Of a stretch of 64,000 nt of DNA, positions 36,290-44,790 are shown piece by piece (the first letter of the stretch is position 1; each line of letters opens with the position of its first letter). This stretch comes from Paraplanobispora takensis. Lineage in GTDB: Bacteria; Actinomycetota; Actinomycetes; Streptosporangiales; Streptosporangiaceae. A program made the position numbers and the translations under genes. The stretch covers positions 1-64,000 of the forward strand of contig NZ_BOOK01000052.1 in the NCBI RefSeq assembly GCF_016863195.1, written 5' to 3'. The notes beneath the pieces are model-generated. The model made no database searches. It saw only the letters and a list, made by a program, of their open reading frames with translations, and was not told the origin of the DNA.

Positions 36290-37224
36290 CAGCGCTTGTC
36301 CTCCCGCGAGACGCGCAGGTAGATGGCGGAGAAGACCATCAGAACGATCATCAGCATGACGCCGAGCGCGTTGCCGCCGTTGATGTTGCCGAAGTTGAAG
36401 GCGTACTGGTACATGAGGTAGACGACGCTGACCGTGGCGTTCTCCGGGCCGCCGCCGGTGAGCAGGAAGGGCTCGATGAAGACCTGCATGGTCGCCACGA
36501 TCTGCAGCAGCAGCATGACCAGCAGGATCAGCTTGGTCTGCGGGATCGTGACGTGCCAGATCCGCTTGAAGATCCCCGCGCCGTCCAGCTCCGCGGCCTC
36601 GTACAGCTCACCGGGGATCGTCTGCAGCGCGGCGAGATAGATCAGCGTGCCGGTGCCGAGGTTCATCCAGGTGGAGACGATGACCAGGGAGATGAGCGCG
36701 GTGTCGGTGGAGTTCAGCCAGTCCAGGCCGGACAGCCCGAAGAAGCCGAGGACCTGGTTGAACAGCCCGTACTCCGGCTCGTAGAACCACTGGAACAGCA
36801 GCACGCCGACGGCCGGGGGCAGCATCACCGGCACATAGACGACGAAGCGCAGATAGGCCCGCGCGTGGCGCAGCTCGTTGAGGACGAGCGCGATGACGAA
36901 CGGCACGCCGTACCCGAAGACCAGGGCGAGCACGGTGAACATCACCGTGTTCTTCCAGGCGGGGCCGAACGCCGCGTCCTGGAAGACCGTGACGAAGTTC
37001 TCCAGCCCCACCCAGATCGGCGGGTCGACGAAGTTCGTCTGCTGGAAGCTGAGCACGACCTCCCAGATCATGGGGTACCAGGAGAAGAACGCGAAGCAGA
37101 TCAGTGCCCCGCAGAGGAATCCGTAGGCGGTGATGTTCCGCCGCACCTCGCGCCGCCGCTTGGTCGCGGGCCGCCCCCGTGATCCCCGCGGGCTCCGCGA
37201 GAGGCGCATGCTGGTTGCAGTCAT
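36289..37224 (-). CDS. ABC sugar importer permease (MalF-like)
   Basis: A 311-residue permease. The first helix (AYGFLCGALICFAFFSWYPMIWEVVLSF) is followed by FVDPPIWVGLENFVTVFQD and the EAA loop ELYEAAELDGAGIFKRIWHVTIPQTKLI. FLLTGGGPENATVSVVYLMYQYAFNFGNIN is typical of MalF-like proteins of the CUT1 family. It lies 67 bases after the binding-protein gene; a 15-bp hairpin fills that gap. Transport of alpha-gluco-oligosaccharides is inferred from the neighbouring GH13 and GH87-like genes. Confidence 0.95.
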   Translation of the reverse strand: MTATSMRLSRSPRGSRGRPATKRRREVRRNITAYGFLCGALICFAFFSWYPMIWEVVLSFQQTNFVDPPIWVGLENFVTVFQDAAFGPAWKNTVMFTVLALVFGYGVPFVIALVLNELRHARAYLRFVVYVPVMLPPAVGVLLFQWFYEPEYGLFNQVLGFFGLSGLDWLNSTDTALISLVIVSTWMNLGTGTLIYLAALQTIPGELYEAAELDGAGIFKRIWHVTIPQTKLILLVMLLLQIVATMQVFIEPFLLTGGGPENATVSVVYLMYQYAFNFGNINGGNALGVMLMIVLMVFSAIYLRVSREDKR

Positions 37225-37247
37225 CCGTTTTCCGATCTCGACATGAT

Positions 37248-37282
37248 GGCCGGGGGCGGCGGTCCCGCCGCCGCCCCCGGCC
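37248..37282 (-). terminator. Intra-operon hairpin after the alpha-glucoside binding-protein gene
   Basis: GGCCGGGGGCGGCGG (37248-37262) pairs perfectly with CCGCCGCCCCCGGCC (37268-37282), loop TCCCG. It fills most of the 67 bases between binding-protein and permease genes, the same arrangement as at 28513-28549. Confidence 0.68.
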
Positions 37283-37291
37283 CCTGCGGGG

Positions 37292-38683
37292 TCAGCCCTT
37301 CTTCTCCAGCAGGGCGTTGACCTTCGCCTCGGCGTCGGAGAGCAGCTTGGCGATGTCGGCGTCCTGCCTGGTCAGCACCGCGGACATCGGGGTGTCGAGG
37401 ATCGCGTAGATCTCCTGGGCGTACGGCCCCGGCTCGGCCTTCGGCGCGATGCCCTTGGAGCCCTCGACCCAGAGCGCGAACTGCGCGGGGTCGACGTTGG
37501 CGTTCTCGGTGCGCAGCTTCAGGACCTCCTGGCCGGAGGGCGTGTCGGCGCCGTACAGGTCGGGGTAGGGCTGGCCGACGGTGAGGTTGGCGCCCTTGGC
37601 CCGCACGTAGTCGAGCTGGCCCTTGCCCGGGGTGAGGAACTCGTACTCGATCCACTTCAGGCCGGCCTTGATCTGCTCGGGCGTGGCCTTGGGGTTGATC
37701 ATGTAGCCGGCGCCGCCGTTGAACAGCGCCTTGGCCTCGGGCAGGGAGGTGACCTGGTAGTTCTCGAACTTCGCCTGGAAGTCGTTGCGCAGCCCGATCA
37801 GCACGTCGGGGGCGCCGAGCATCATGCCCATCTTGCCGCCGGCCATGGCCTTCATCAGGGCGGGCCAGTCGATGTAGAGCTTGGACCCCATGCTGTTGTC
37901 GGTCCAGCGCATCTGCTTGAGGTTCTCCAGCACGGCCTGGCCCTCGGGGGTGTTGAAGGCGGCCTTCTTGCCGTCGGGGGTGAGCACGTCGCCGCCGCGG
38001 CCGTAGAGGGAGGCGGTGAAGTGCCAGCCGCCGACGTTGTTGCCGCTGTACTCGCCGAAGCCCACGTAGCCGGGGCCGAGGGCGGCGATCTTCTTGGCCG
38101 CGGCCTGCACGTCGGCCCAGGTCTTGGGCGGGTTGTTCGGGTCGAGCCCGGCCTTGGTGAAGACCTCGCGGTTGTAGACCAGGCCCATGCCGTACCCGTC
38201 GGTGGGCAGGCCGTAGATCTTGCCGTCCTTCTTGAAGATGTCGATGGAGGCGTTGTAGTCCTTGAAGGTCTTCAGCTCGCCGACGTAGGGGGTCAGGTCG
38301 GCGGCCTGGCCGCTCTCCATCAGGCGCCCGACGTTGGGGAAGTTCACGTAGAAGACGGTCTCCAGCTGGCCGCCGGCCAGCTTGGCCTCGAACGTGCGCG
38401 GCTCGTAGCACGGGAAGGCGTCGGTGGCCTTCTCGATCTTGATGTTCGGGTTGAGCTTCTGGAACGCGTCGAGGTCTTCCTGGAAGGTCGCGCGCTGCGC
38501 CTTGTTCGTCTTCGGCGGCATGCAGTTGACGGTGATCGACACCGGCCCGGCGGCGGCGCCTTCGGCCGTGGGCTTGGCGTTGTCCCCGGCGGGCGCCTCG
38601 TCGGTGCCGCACGCCGACGCCGTGAGGCCGAGGGCGGTCGCGAGCAGCAGTCCCGCGGTTCTGCGATAGCCGGATCTCGTCAT
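37292..38683 (-). CDS. ABC sugar importer substrate-binding lipoprotein (CUT1)
   Basis: A 463-residue lipoprotein. The lipobox is LTASACGT (acylated Cys about 22). The mature part follows the MalE-like SBP_bac_1 fold: DAFQKLNPNIKIEK, VGRLMESGQAADLTPYVG, GKIYGLPTDGYGMGLVYNREVFTKAGLDPNNPPKTWADVQAAAKKI, MAGGKMGMMLGAPD and GGAGYMINPKATPEQIKAGLKWIEYE. ATG 38683 precedes the signal peptide; the frame open to 38887 is not coding-like. It heads the importer operon, downstream of LacI on the same strand. A regulatory motif shared with the secreted glucanase gene lies 92 bases upstream. Confidence 0.94.
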   Translation of the reverse strand: MTRSGYRRTAGLLLATALGLTASACGTDEAPAGDNAKPTAEGAAAGPVSITVNCMPPKTNKAQRATFQEDLDAFQKLNPNIKIEKATDAFPCYEPRTFEAKLAGGQLETVFYVNFPNVGRLMESGQAADLTPYVGELKTFKDYNASIDIFKKDGKIYGLPTDGYGMGLVYNREVFTKAGLDPNNPPKTWADVQAAAKKIAALGPGYVGFGEYSGNNVGGWHFTASLYGRGGDVLTPDGKKAAFNTPEGQAVLENLKQMRWTDNSMGSKLYIDWPALMKAMAGGKMGMMLGAPDVLIGLRNDFQAKFENYQVTSLPEAKALFNGGAGYMINPKATPEQIKAGLKWIEYEFLTPGKGQLDYVRAKGANLTVGQPYPDLYGADTPSGQEVLKLRTENANVDPAQFALWVEGSKGIAPKAEPGPYAQEIYAILDTPMSAVLTRQDADIAKLLSDAEAKVNALLEKKG

Positions 38684-38774
38684 GGAGCTGACCCTTCTGA
38701 TGCGGATGGACGCCGGCGGAGTGAGACGGGCGATCCGCTCCGGCGTGGCCCTCACGATAGGCTCCACGACACAT

Positions 38775-38794
38775 CTCTGCAATGTTTCGACAGA
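38775..38794 (-). promoter_or_regulatory. 20-bp motif shared with the GH87-like gene
   Basis: On the minus strand this reads TCTGTCGAAACATTGCAGAG. It matches TCAGTCGAAATATTGCCGAT at 40109-40128 at 16 of 20 positions, in the same orientation relative to its gene. It lies 92 bases upstream of the binding-protein start. Overlapping inverted repeats (TCTCTG/CAGAGA and TGCAAT/ATTGCA) strengthen the operator reading. Confidence 0.6.
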
Positions 38795-38868
38795 GAATTG
38801 CAATATAACGACTGAGTTACGTGACATGCTGGTACGGCGTGGGCCTGACACATGTCCGACAACACGAA

Positions 38869-38901
38869 GAGGGGGTGACACGATCACCGTGTCACCCCCT
38901 C
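38869..38901 (-). terminator. Terminator of the LacI gene
   Basis: GAGGGGGTGACACG (38869-38882) and CGTGTCACCCCCTC (38888-38901) form a perfect 14-bp stem with loop ATCAC, 52 bases past the LacI stop. It insulates the regulator transcript from the downstream importer operon. Confidence 0.8.
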
Positions 38902-38952
38902 GCGGGCGGCGGGCCCGATCAGAGCGAGGGCCCGATCAGGGCGGGAGCCCCG

Positions 38953-39942
38953 TCAGAGCGAGGGCCGCGCCGTGGAGGCGCGCACCACCAGCTCCGGCTC
39001 GAAGAGCAGCTCGTCGGCCGGGACCACCGCCTTGTCGATCAGCGCCGTCAGCAGGTCCACCGCCGCCCGCCCCATCGCGTCGATCGGCTGGCGCACCGTG
39101 GTCAGCGGCGGCTCGGTGCAGTTCATCAGCGCCGAGTCGTCGTAGCCGATGACCGAGACGTCGGCGGGGACCGACAGCCCCGACCGGCGGGCCGCCCGCA
39201 CCGCGCCGAGCGCGAGCAGGTCGCTGGCGCACACCACGCCGGTGACCCCCTTGCGCAGCAGCCTGGCCGCCGTCGCGTGCCCCCCTTCGAGGGAGAACAT
39301 CGTGTGCTCGACGAGCGCCGGATCGCCGCCCGAGGCCAGGAACGTCTCCAGCTTGCGGCGCGAGGGCATGTGGTCCCTGGGGCCGAGCACCATGCCGATG
39401 CGCTCGTGGCCCAGCGCCCTCAGGTGCCCGACCGCCATCTCCGCGGCCACCACGTCGTCGCAGGAGACCTGGGGGAAGCCCAGGTGCTCGACGGCCGCGT
39501 TGACCAGCACCGTGGGGAGTTTGCGCTCCCGCAGCAGCTCGTAGTGCTCGTGGGAGGCGTCGCCCTGGGCGTACAGGCCGCCGGCGAAGACCACGCCCGA
39601 GACCTGCTGCTGCAGGAGCAGGTCGACGTAGTCGGCCTCGGAGACCCCGCCCACGGTCCGGGTGCACAGCACCGAGGTGAAGCCCTGCTGGGCCAGCGCG
39701 CCGCCGACGACCTCCGCGAAGGCCGGGAAGATCGGGTTCTGCAGCTCGGGCAGGACCAGGCCGACCAGCCGGGCCCGGTCGCCGCGCAGCTGGGTGGGGC
39801 GCTCGTAGCCGAGCACGTCGAGGGCTGTCAGCACGGCCTCGCGGGTCGCCTCGGACACGCCGGGCTTTCCGTTGAGCACGCGGCTGACCGTCGCCTCGCT
39901 CACCCCGACCTTCTTGGCCACCTCTGCAAGTCGTCGCGTCAT
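38953..39942 (-). CDS. LacI-family transcriptional regulator of the alpha-glucan locus
   Basis: A 329-residue repressor with HTH and hinge RRLAEVAKKVGVSEATVSRVLNGKPGVSE (residues 3-31), then the effector domain: GLVLPELQNPIFPAFAEVVGGALAQQGF, VSGVVFAGGLYAQGDASH, HLRALGHERIGMVLGP, GVVCASDLLALGAVRAARRSGLSVPADVSVIGYDDSALM and TTVRQPIDAMGRAAVDLL. ATG 39942 is chosen; the 14 upstream in-frame residues are not family-like. It is divergent from the GH87-like gene and upstream of the importer operon, so it is placed to control both. Confidence 0.93.
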   Translation of the reverse strand: MTRRLAEVAKKVGVSEATVSRVLNGKPGVSEATREAVLTALDVLGYERPTQLRGDRARLVGLVLPELQNPIFPAFAEVVGGALAQQGFTSVLCTRTVGGVSEADYVDLLLQQQVSGVVFAGGLYAQGDASHEHYELLRERKLPTVLVNAAVEHLGFPQVSCDDVVAAEMAVGHLRALGHERIGMVLGPRDHMPSRRKLETFLASGGDPALVEHTMFSLEGGHATAARLLRKGVTGVVCASDLLALGAVRAARRSGLSVPADVSVIGYDDSALMNCTEPPLTTVRQPIDAMGRAAVDLLTALIDKAVVPADELLFEPELVVRASTARPSL

Positions 39943-39963
39943 GCCGCAAACTATACGACAAAC

Positions 39964-39991
39964 AGCGCAACCATTTGCACACACTTGCGCT
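39964..39991. promoter_or_regulatory. Putative autoregulatory operator upstream of LacI
   Basis: AGCGCAA (39964-39970) and TTGCGCT (39985-39991) are perfect 7-bp inverted arms around a 14-base spacer that itself contains TTTGCA. The site ends 22 bases from the LacI start in the divergent region shared with the GH87-like gene. Confidence 0.5.
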
Positions 39992-40108
39992 GATCGAACG
40001 TCAACCCGTTACGCAGCACGAAACAGGTTTTCCGCCCGCTAACGGCCCTCCCGCCAGCGATGACGCAGCCTCCCCTCATGCCGCATCCCACCATACGTCT
40101 TGCGAAAT

Positions 40109-40128
40109 TCAGTCGAAATATTGCCGAT
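40109..40128 (+). promoter_or_regulatory. 20-bp motif shared with the alpha-glucoside importer operon
   Basis: TCAGTCGAAATATTGCCGAT lies 110 bases upstream of the GH87-like gene. The near copy at 38775-38794 is 92 bases upstream of the binding-protein gene. The invariant core is GTCGAAA-y-ATTGC. Confidence 0.6.
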
Positions 40129-40237
40129 ATCTGCTTGCCATCTTACGGTTCGGCCAGCTGCCCTTACCGGGAGCAGTTGAGATCACACGAGTGCCGAGTC
40201 ATGTCCCCGTCGTTCTGCGAACGAGACAGAGGAACGG

Positions 40238-43200
40238 ATGAGAACCCCCCACACAGCGCTCTCACGACTGGTCGCCATCCTGGCCGTGATCGTCCTGACC
40301 GTCACCGCCGGACCGGTCTCCCCCGCCTCCGCCGCCGGCGGACCCAACCTGGCCGCGGGCAGACCCGCCGCCGCCAGCGCCTCCAACGGCCCCTACACGC
40401 CCGGCAACGTCAACGACGGCAACCAGTCCACCTACTGGGAGGGCCCGAACAACGCCTTCCCGCAGTGGGTCCGGGTCGACCTGGGCGCCTCCACGAGCGT
40501 CGACCAGGTCGTGGTGAAGCTCCCGCCGAGCTGGGAGGCCCGCACGCAGACCTTCGCCGTGCAGGGCAGCGCCGACGGCACGTCCTACACGACGCTCGCC
40601 GGTTCGGCCGCCCACGCCTTCAGCCCCGGCTCCGGCAACACCGTCACGGTGGACTTCCCCGCCGCCCAGGCCCGTTACGTCCGGCTGAACGTGACGGCCA
40701 ACACCGGCTGGCCCGCCGCGCAGGTCGCCGAGCTGGAGGCGTACGGCGCGACGGGCTCCTCGGGCAACCTCGCCCAGGGCAGGCCGATGACCGCCGGCAG
40801 TTCCACGCAGACCTACGTGGCGGCCAACGCCGGTGACGGCAACCAGTCCACCTACTGGGAGAGCGCCGGCAACGCCTTCCCGCAGTGGCTCCAGGTGGAC
40901 CTGGGCTCCGCCGTACGGGTGAACCGGCTCGTGCTGAAGATCCCGGCGGGCTGGGAGGCCCGCACGCAGACCCTGGAGGTGCAGGGCAGTACCGACGGCA
41001 CGTCCTTCTCCACCGTCGTCGCCTCGGCCGCGCACCGTTTCGAGCCGGCGGCCACGATCACCTTCAACGCCGTCACCACCCGCCACCTGCGGCTGCGCTT
41101 CACCGCCAACACCGCCTGGCCCGCCGCCCAGATCGCGGAGTTCGAGGTGTACGGCACCGCCGGCGGCGACACCCAGGCGCCCACCGCGCCGGGCAACCTG
41201 GCCTACACCGAACCCGCTCCCGGGCAGATCCGGCTCACCTGGACCGCCTCCACCGACGACACCGGTGTCACCGCCTATGACGTCTACGCGGGCGACGTCC
41301 TGCGCACGAGCGTGGCGGGCGGCGTCCTGACCTACACCGACACCCAGCCCGCGGGCGCCACCGTCACCTACCACGTCAAGGCCAGGGACGCCGCGGGCAA
41401 CCAGTCCGCCGCCAGCGACACGGTGACCAGGAGGGGCGACACGGGTGACACCCAGGCGCCCACCGCACCGGGCAACCTGGCCTACACCGAACCCGCTCCC
41501 GGGCAGATCCGGCTCACCTGGACCGCCTCCACCGACGACGTCCGCGTCACCGGCTACGACGTCTACGCCGGCGACGTCCTGCGGGGCAGCGTCGCGGGCG
41601 ACGTCCTGACCTACACCGACACCCAGCCCGCGGGCGCCACCGTCACCTACCGGGTCAGGGCGAAGGACGCGGCGGGCAACCAGTCGGCCGGCAGCAACGC
41701 CGTCACCCGCACCGGCAGCGGCGGCGGCTCGAACCTGGCCGTCGGCAAGCCGATCAGCGCCTCGTCGTACGTCCACACCTTCGTCGCGGCCAACGCCAAC
41801 GACAACAGCACGGCCACCTACTGGGAGGCCGCGCCCGGCGCCTACCCGAACACGCTGACGGTGAGGCTGGGCGCGAACGCGAGCATCACCTCGGTCGTGG
41901 TCAAGCTCAACCCGGACGCCGTCTGGGGCGCCCGTACCCAGACCATCGAGGTCCTGGGCCGCGAGCAGGGCGCCTCGGCGTTCACCACGCTGAAGGCGGC
42001 GGCGCCGTACTCCTTCGACCCGGCCGGTGGGAACACGGTGACGATCCCCGTCACCGCCGACACGGCCGACGTCCAGCTCAAGATCACCTCCAACACCGGA
42101 TCGAGCGGCGGGCAGGTCGCCGAGCTCCAGGTGATCGGCACCCCTGCGCCCAACCCCGACCTCATGATCACCGCGCTGACCTGGACGCCCTCCTCCCCGG
42201 TGGAGACCGACACGATCAGGCTCCAGGCCACCGTGCGCAACTCCGGCACCCGGGCCTCGGGCGCCACCGAGGTGAACTTCTACCTCGGCGGGACCAAGGT
42301 CGGCACCGCTCCGGTGGCGGCGCTGGCGACGGGCGCGTCCGCGACCGTCCCGGCGGACGTCGGCGCGCGGAATGCGGGCTCCTACCCGGTCACGGCCAAG
42401 GTGGACGAGGCCAACGCGGTCATCGAGCAGAACGACCTGAACAACGAACTCACCGCCTCCTCCCCGCTGACCGTCCGGCCGGTCGACAGCTCCGACCTCA
42501 TCGCCTCGCCGGTGAGCTGGACGCCGGGCAACCCCGCCAACGGCACCGCCGTCATGTTCTCGGTGGCGATCAAGAACCAGGGCAACGCCGCCTCGGCGAG
42601 CGGCGCGCACGGCATCACGCTGACCGTGCTCAACGACGCCGGAACCGTCGTGCGCACGCTGACCGGCTCCCACAACGGCACGATCAACGCGGGCGCCACC
42701 ACCGCGCCGGTGAACCTCGGCACGTGGACCGCCGCCAACGGCCGGTACACCGTCCGGACGGAACTGGCCGCCGACGCCGATGAGCTGCCGGTCAAACGGG
42801 GCAACAACGTCAGCACGGTCCCGTTGTTCGTCGGCCGGGGCGCGAACATGCCCTACGACATGTACGAGGCCGAGGACGGCTCCGTCGGCGGCGGCGCACA
42901 GGTCGTCGGCCCGAACCGGACCGTCGGCGACCTGGCGGGCGAGGCGTCCGGGCGCAAGGCGGTGACGCTGAACACCACCGGCTCCTACGTCGAGTTCACC
43001 ACCAAGGCGCCGACCAACACCCTGGTCACCCGCTTCTCCATCCCGGACGCGCCGGGCGGCGGCGGGATCACCTCCACGCTCAACGTCTACGTCGACGGCG
43101 CCTTCCACAAGGCGATCAACCTGACCTCCCGGTACGCCTGGCTGTACGGCAACGAGACGAGTCCCGGCAACTCCCCCGGTTCGGGCGGGCCGCGTCACAT

Positions 43201-44512
43201 CTACGACGAGGCCAACATGATGCTCGACACGACCGTCCCGGCCGGAAGCAGGATCAGGCTGCAGAAGGACGCGGCCAACACCACCACGTACGCGATCGAC
43301 TTCGTCAACACCGAGCAGGTCGCGCCGGTCGCCAACCCCGACCCGGCCCGCTACGTCACGCCGACCGGCCTCACCCACCAGGACGTGCAGAACGCCCTGG
43401 ACCGGGCCCGGATGGAGTCGGGATGGCTGGGCGTCTACCTGCCGCCCGGCGACTACCAGACCTCGAACAAGTTCCAGGTGTACGGCAAGCCGGTGAGGAT
43501 CGTCGGAGCCGGGCCCTGGTACACGAGGTTCCACGCACCCGCCACGCAGGACAACACCGACGTCGGCTTCCGCGCCGAGGCCTCGGCCAACGGCTCGACG
43601 TTCGCGGGCTTCGCCTACTTCGGCAACTACACCTCCCGCATCGACGGCCCCGGCAAGGTGTTCGACTTCGCCAACGTCGCGGACATCACCATCGACGACG
43701 TCTGGGCCGAGCACATGGTCTGCCTCTACTGGGGCGCCAACACCGACCGGATGACGATCAAGAACTCGCGCATCCGGAACACCTTCGCCGACGCGATCAA
43801 CATGACCAACGGCAGCACCGGCAACCTGGTCGGCAACAACGAGTCGCGGGCCAGCGGCGACGACAGCTTCGCGCTGTTCTCCGCCATCGACGCGGGCGGC
43901 GGTGACGTCAAGGGCAACGTCTACGAGAACCTGACCTCGATCCTGACCTGGCGGGCCGCCGGCGTCGCGGTCTACGGCGGGTACGACAACGTCTTCCGCA
44001 ACATCCACATCGCCGACACGCTGGTGTACTCCGGCATCACGATCAGCTCGCTCGACTTCGGCTATCCGATGAACGGCTTCGGCGCCGACCCGCCCACCCG
44101 GTTCGACAACATCTCGATCGTCCGGGCCGGCGGCCACTTCTGGGGCTCCCAGACCTTCCCCGGCATCTGGGTCTTCTCCGCCTCGAAGGTGTTCCAGGGC
44201 ATCCGGGTGAGCAATGTGGACATCGTCGACCCGACGTACCACGGCATCATGTTCCAGACCAACTACGTGGGAGGCCGGCCGCAGAACCCGGTCAAGGACA
44301 CCGTGTTCACCAACGTCTCGATCACCGGCGCCCGCAAGAGCGGTGACGCCTACGACGCCAAGTCCGGGTTCGGGATCTGGGCCAACGAGATGCCCGAGGC
44401 CGGCCAGGGCCCGGCGGTGGGCTCGGCCGTCTTCGACAACCTGCGGATGAGCGGCAACGCCCAGGACATCAGGAACACGACGTCCACCTTCACCATCACG
44501 GTCAACGACTAG
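40238..44512 (+). CDS. Secreted multidomain GH87-like alpha-1,3-glucanase (mycodextranase type)
   Basis: A 1,424-residue secreted protein. After a signal peptide come two discoidin/CBM32 domains (about 35-170 and 175-305; NLAAGRPAAAS, NLAQGRPMTAG), two near-identical FN3 domains (about 310-495), a third discoidin domain (about 500-635), two CARDB domains (about 640-865), a CBM6-like segment (MYEAEDGSVGGGAQV) and a C-terminal parallel beta-helix. The helix has NTFADAIN (Asp 1185) and ASGDDSFALF (Asp 1208/1209). The 23-24-residue spacing fits the catalytic Asp trio I remember for GH87 glucanases. The expected role is cutting fungal or bacterial alpha-1,3-glucan outside the cell and feeding the neighbouring importer. 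AGAGGAACGG precedes ATG 40238. Another beta-helix family remains possible. Confidence 0.8.
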   Translation: MRTPHTALSRLVAILAVIVLTVTAGPVSPASAAGGPNLAAGRPAAASASNGPYTPGNVNDGNQSTYWEGPNNAFPQWVRVDLGASTSVDQVVVKLPPSWEARTQTFAVQGSADGTSYTTLAGSAAHAFSPGSGNTVTVDFPAAQARYVRLNVTANTGWPAAQVAELEAYGATGSSGNLAQGRPMTAGSSTQTYVAANAGDGNQSTYWESAGNAFPQWLQVDLGSAVRVNRLVLKIPAGWEARTQTLEVQGSTDGTSFSTVVASAAHRFEPAATITFNAVTTRHLRLRFTANTAWPAAQIAEFEVYGTAGGDTQAPTAPGNLAYTEPAPGQIRLTWTASTDDTGVTAYDVYAGDVLRTSVAGGVLTYTDTQPAGATVTYHVKARDAAGNQSAASDTVTRRGDTGDTQAPTAPGNLAYTEPAPGQIRLTWTASTDDVRVTGYDVYAGDVLRGSVAGDVLTYTDTQPAGATVTYRVRAKDAAGNQSAGSNAVTRTGSGGGSNLAVGKPISASSYVHTFVAANANDNSTATYWEAAPGAYPNTLTVRLGANASITSVVVKLNPDAVWGARTQTIEVLGREQGASAFTTLKAAAPYSFDPAGGNTVTIPVTADTADVQLKITSNTGSSGGQVAELQVIGTPAPNPDLMITALTWTPSSPVETDTIRLQATVRNSGTRASGATEVNFYLGGTKVGTAPVAALATGASATVPADVGARNAGSYPVTAKVDEANAVIEQNDLNNELTASSPLTVRPVDSSDLIASPVSWTPGNPANGTAVMFSVAIKNQGNAASASGAHGITLTVLNDAGTVVRTLTGSHNGTINAGATTAPVNLGTWTAANGRYTVRTELAADADELPVKRGNNVSTVPLFVGRGANMPYDMYEAEDGSVGGGAQVVGPNRTVGDLAGEASGRKAVTLNTTGSYVEFTTKAPTNTLVTRFSIPDAPGGGGITSTLNVYVDGAFHKAINLTSRYAWLYGNETSPGNSPGSGGPRHIYDEANMMLDTTVPAGSRIRLQKDAANTTTYAIDFVNTEQVAPVANPDPARYVTPTGLTHQDVQNALDRARMESGWLGVYLPPGDYQTSNKFQVYGKPVRIVGAGPWYTRFHAPATQDNTDVGFRAEASANGSTFAGFAYFGNYTSRIDGPGKVFDFANVADITIDDVWAEHMVCLYWGANTDRMTIKNSRIRNTFADAINMTNGSTGNLVGNNESRASGDDSFALFSAIDAGGGDVKGNVYENLTSILTWRAAGVAVYGGYDNVFRNIHIADTLVYSGITISSLDFGYPMNGFGADPPTRFDNISIVRAGGHFWGSQTFPGIWVFSASKVFQGIRVSNVDIVDPTYHGIMFQTNYVGGRPQNPVKDTVFTNVSITGARKSGDAYDAKSGFGIWANEMPEAGQGPAVGSAVFDNLRMSGNAQDIRNTTSTFTITVND
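41168..41725 (+). repeat. Tandem duplication of FN3-encoding DNA
   Basis: Two 279-bp units (41168-41446 and 41447-41725) encode successive FN3 domains. The first 92 bases differ at one position only and the remainder stays very similar. This shows recent duplication or ongoing gene conversion within the glucanase gene. Confidence 0.9.
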
Positions 44513-44538
44513 CCGGGCACGGCCTCGGGTCAGGAGCG

Positions 44539-44576
44539 GGTACGGCGGGCGCACCGGGTGGTGCGCCCGCCGTACC
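44539..44576 (+). terminator. Terminator of the GH87-like gene
   Basis: GGTACGGCGGGCGCACC (44539-44555) and GGTGCGCCCGCCGTACC (44560-44576) form a perfect 17-bp stem with loop GGGT, 27 bases after the stop codon. There is no T-run. Confidence 0.85.
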
Positions 44577-44592
44577 GCGAAAGACGGCAGGG

Positions 44593-44671
44593 GTGCCCGG
44601 CGGAGCACGTCCTGCCCACCCGTGGGGCGCGTCCGCAGCCGGTCAAGCGTTGCCCGCCCGGGCTGCGCCTC
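44593..44671 (+). repeat. 79-bp dispersed repeat, copy 1
   Basis: It begins GTGCCCGGCGGAGC and ends GGCTGCGCCTC. It aligns without gaps to the reverse complement of 45654-45732 at roughly 80% identity. The two copies flank the CAP-protein gene in opposite orientation. Confidence 0.8.
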
Positions 44672-44790
44672 GGGCAGGCCGGGCCCCATCAGCCTGCACC
44701 GGCCACGTCGTCAGAGCCGTCGCCGCAGTTGTGCGATGCCCGGGCAGGCGTCCTGCCGGTCAGGCGGTGTCCGGTCAGGCGCCCTGCCGG

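Noticed and set aside
40262-44689. Very long antisense open frame (1,475 codons) opposite the GH87-like gene
   Set aside because: It is a GC-rich shadow frame: monotonous Gly/Val/Arg/Asp composition, no domains, and the opposite strand has signal peptide, repeats and catalytic motifs.
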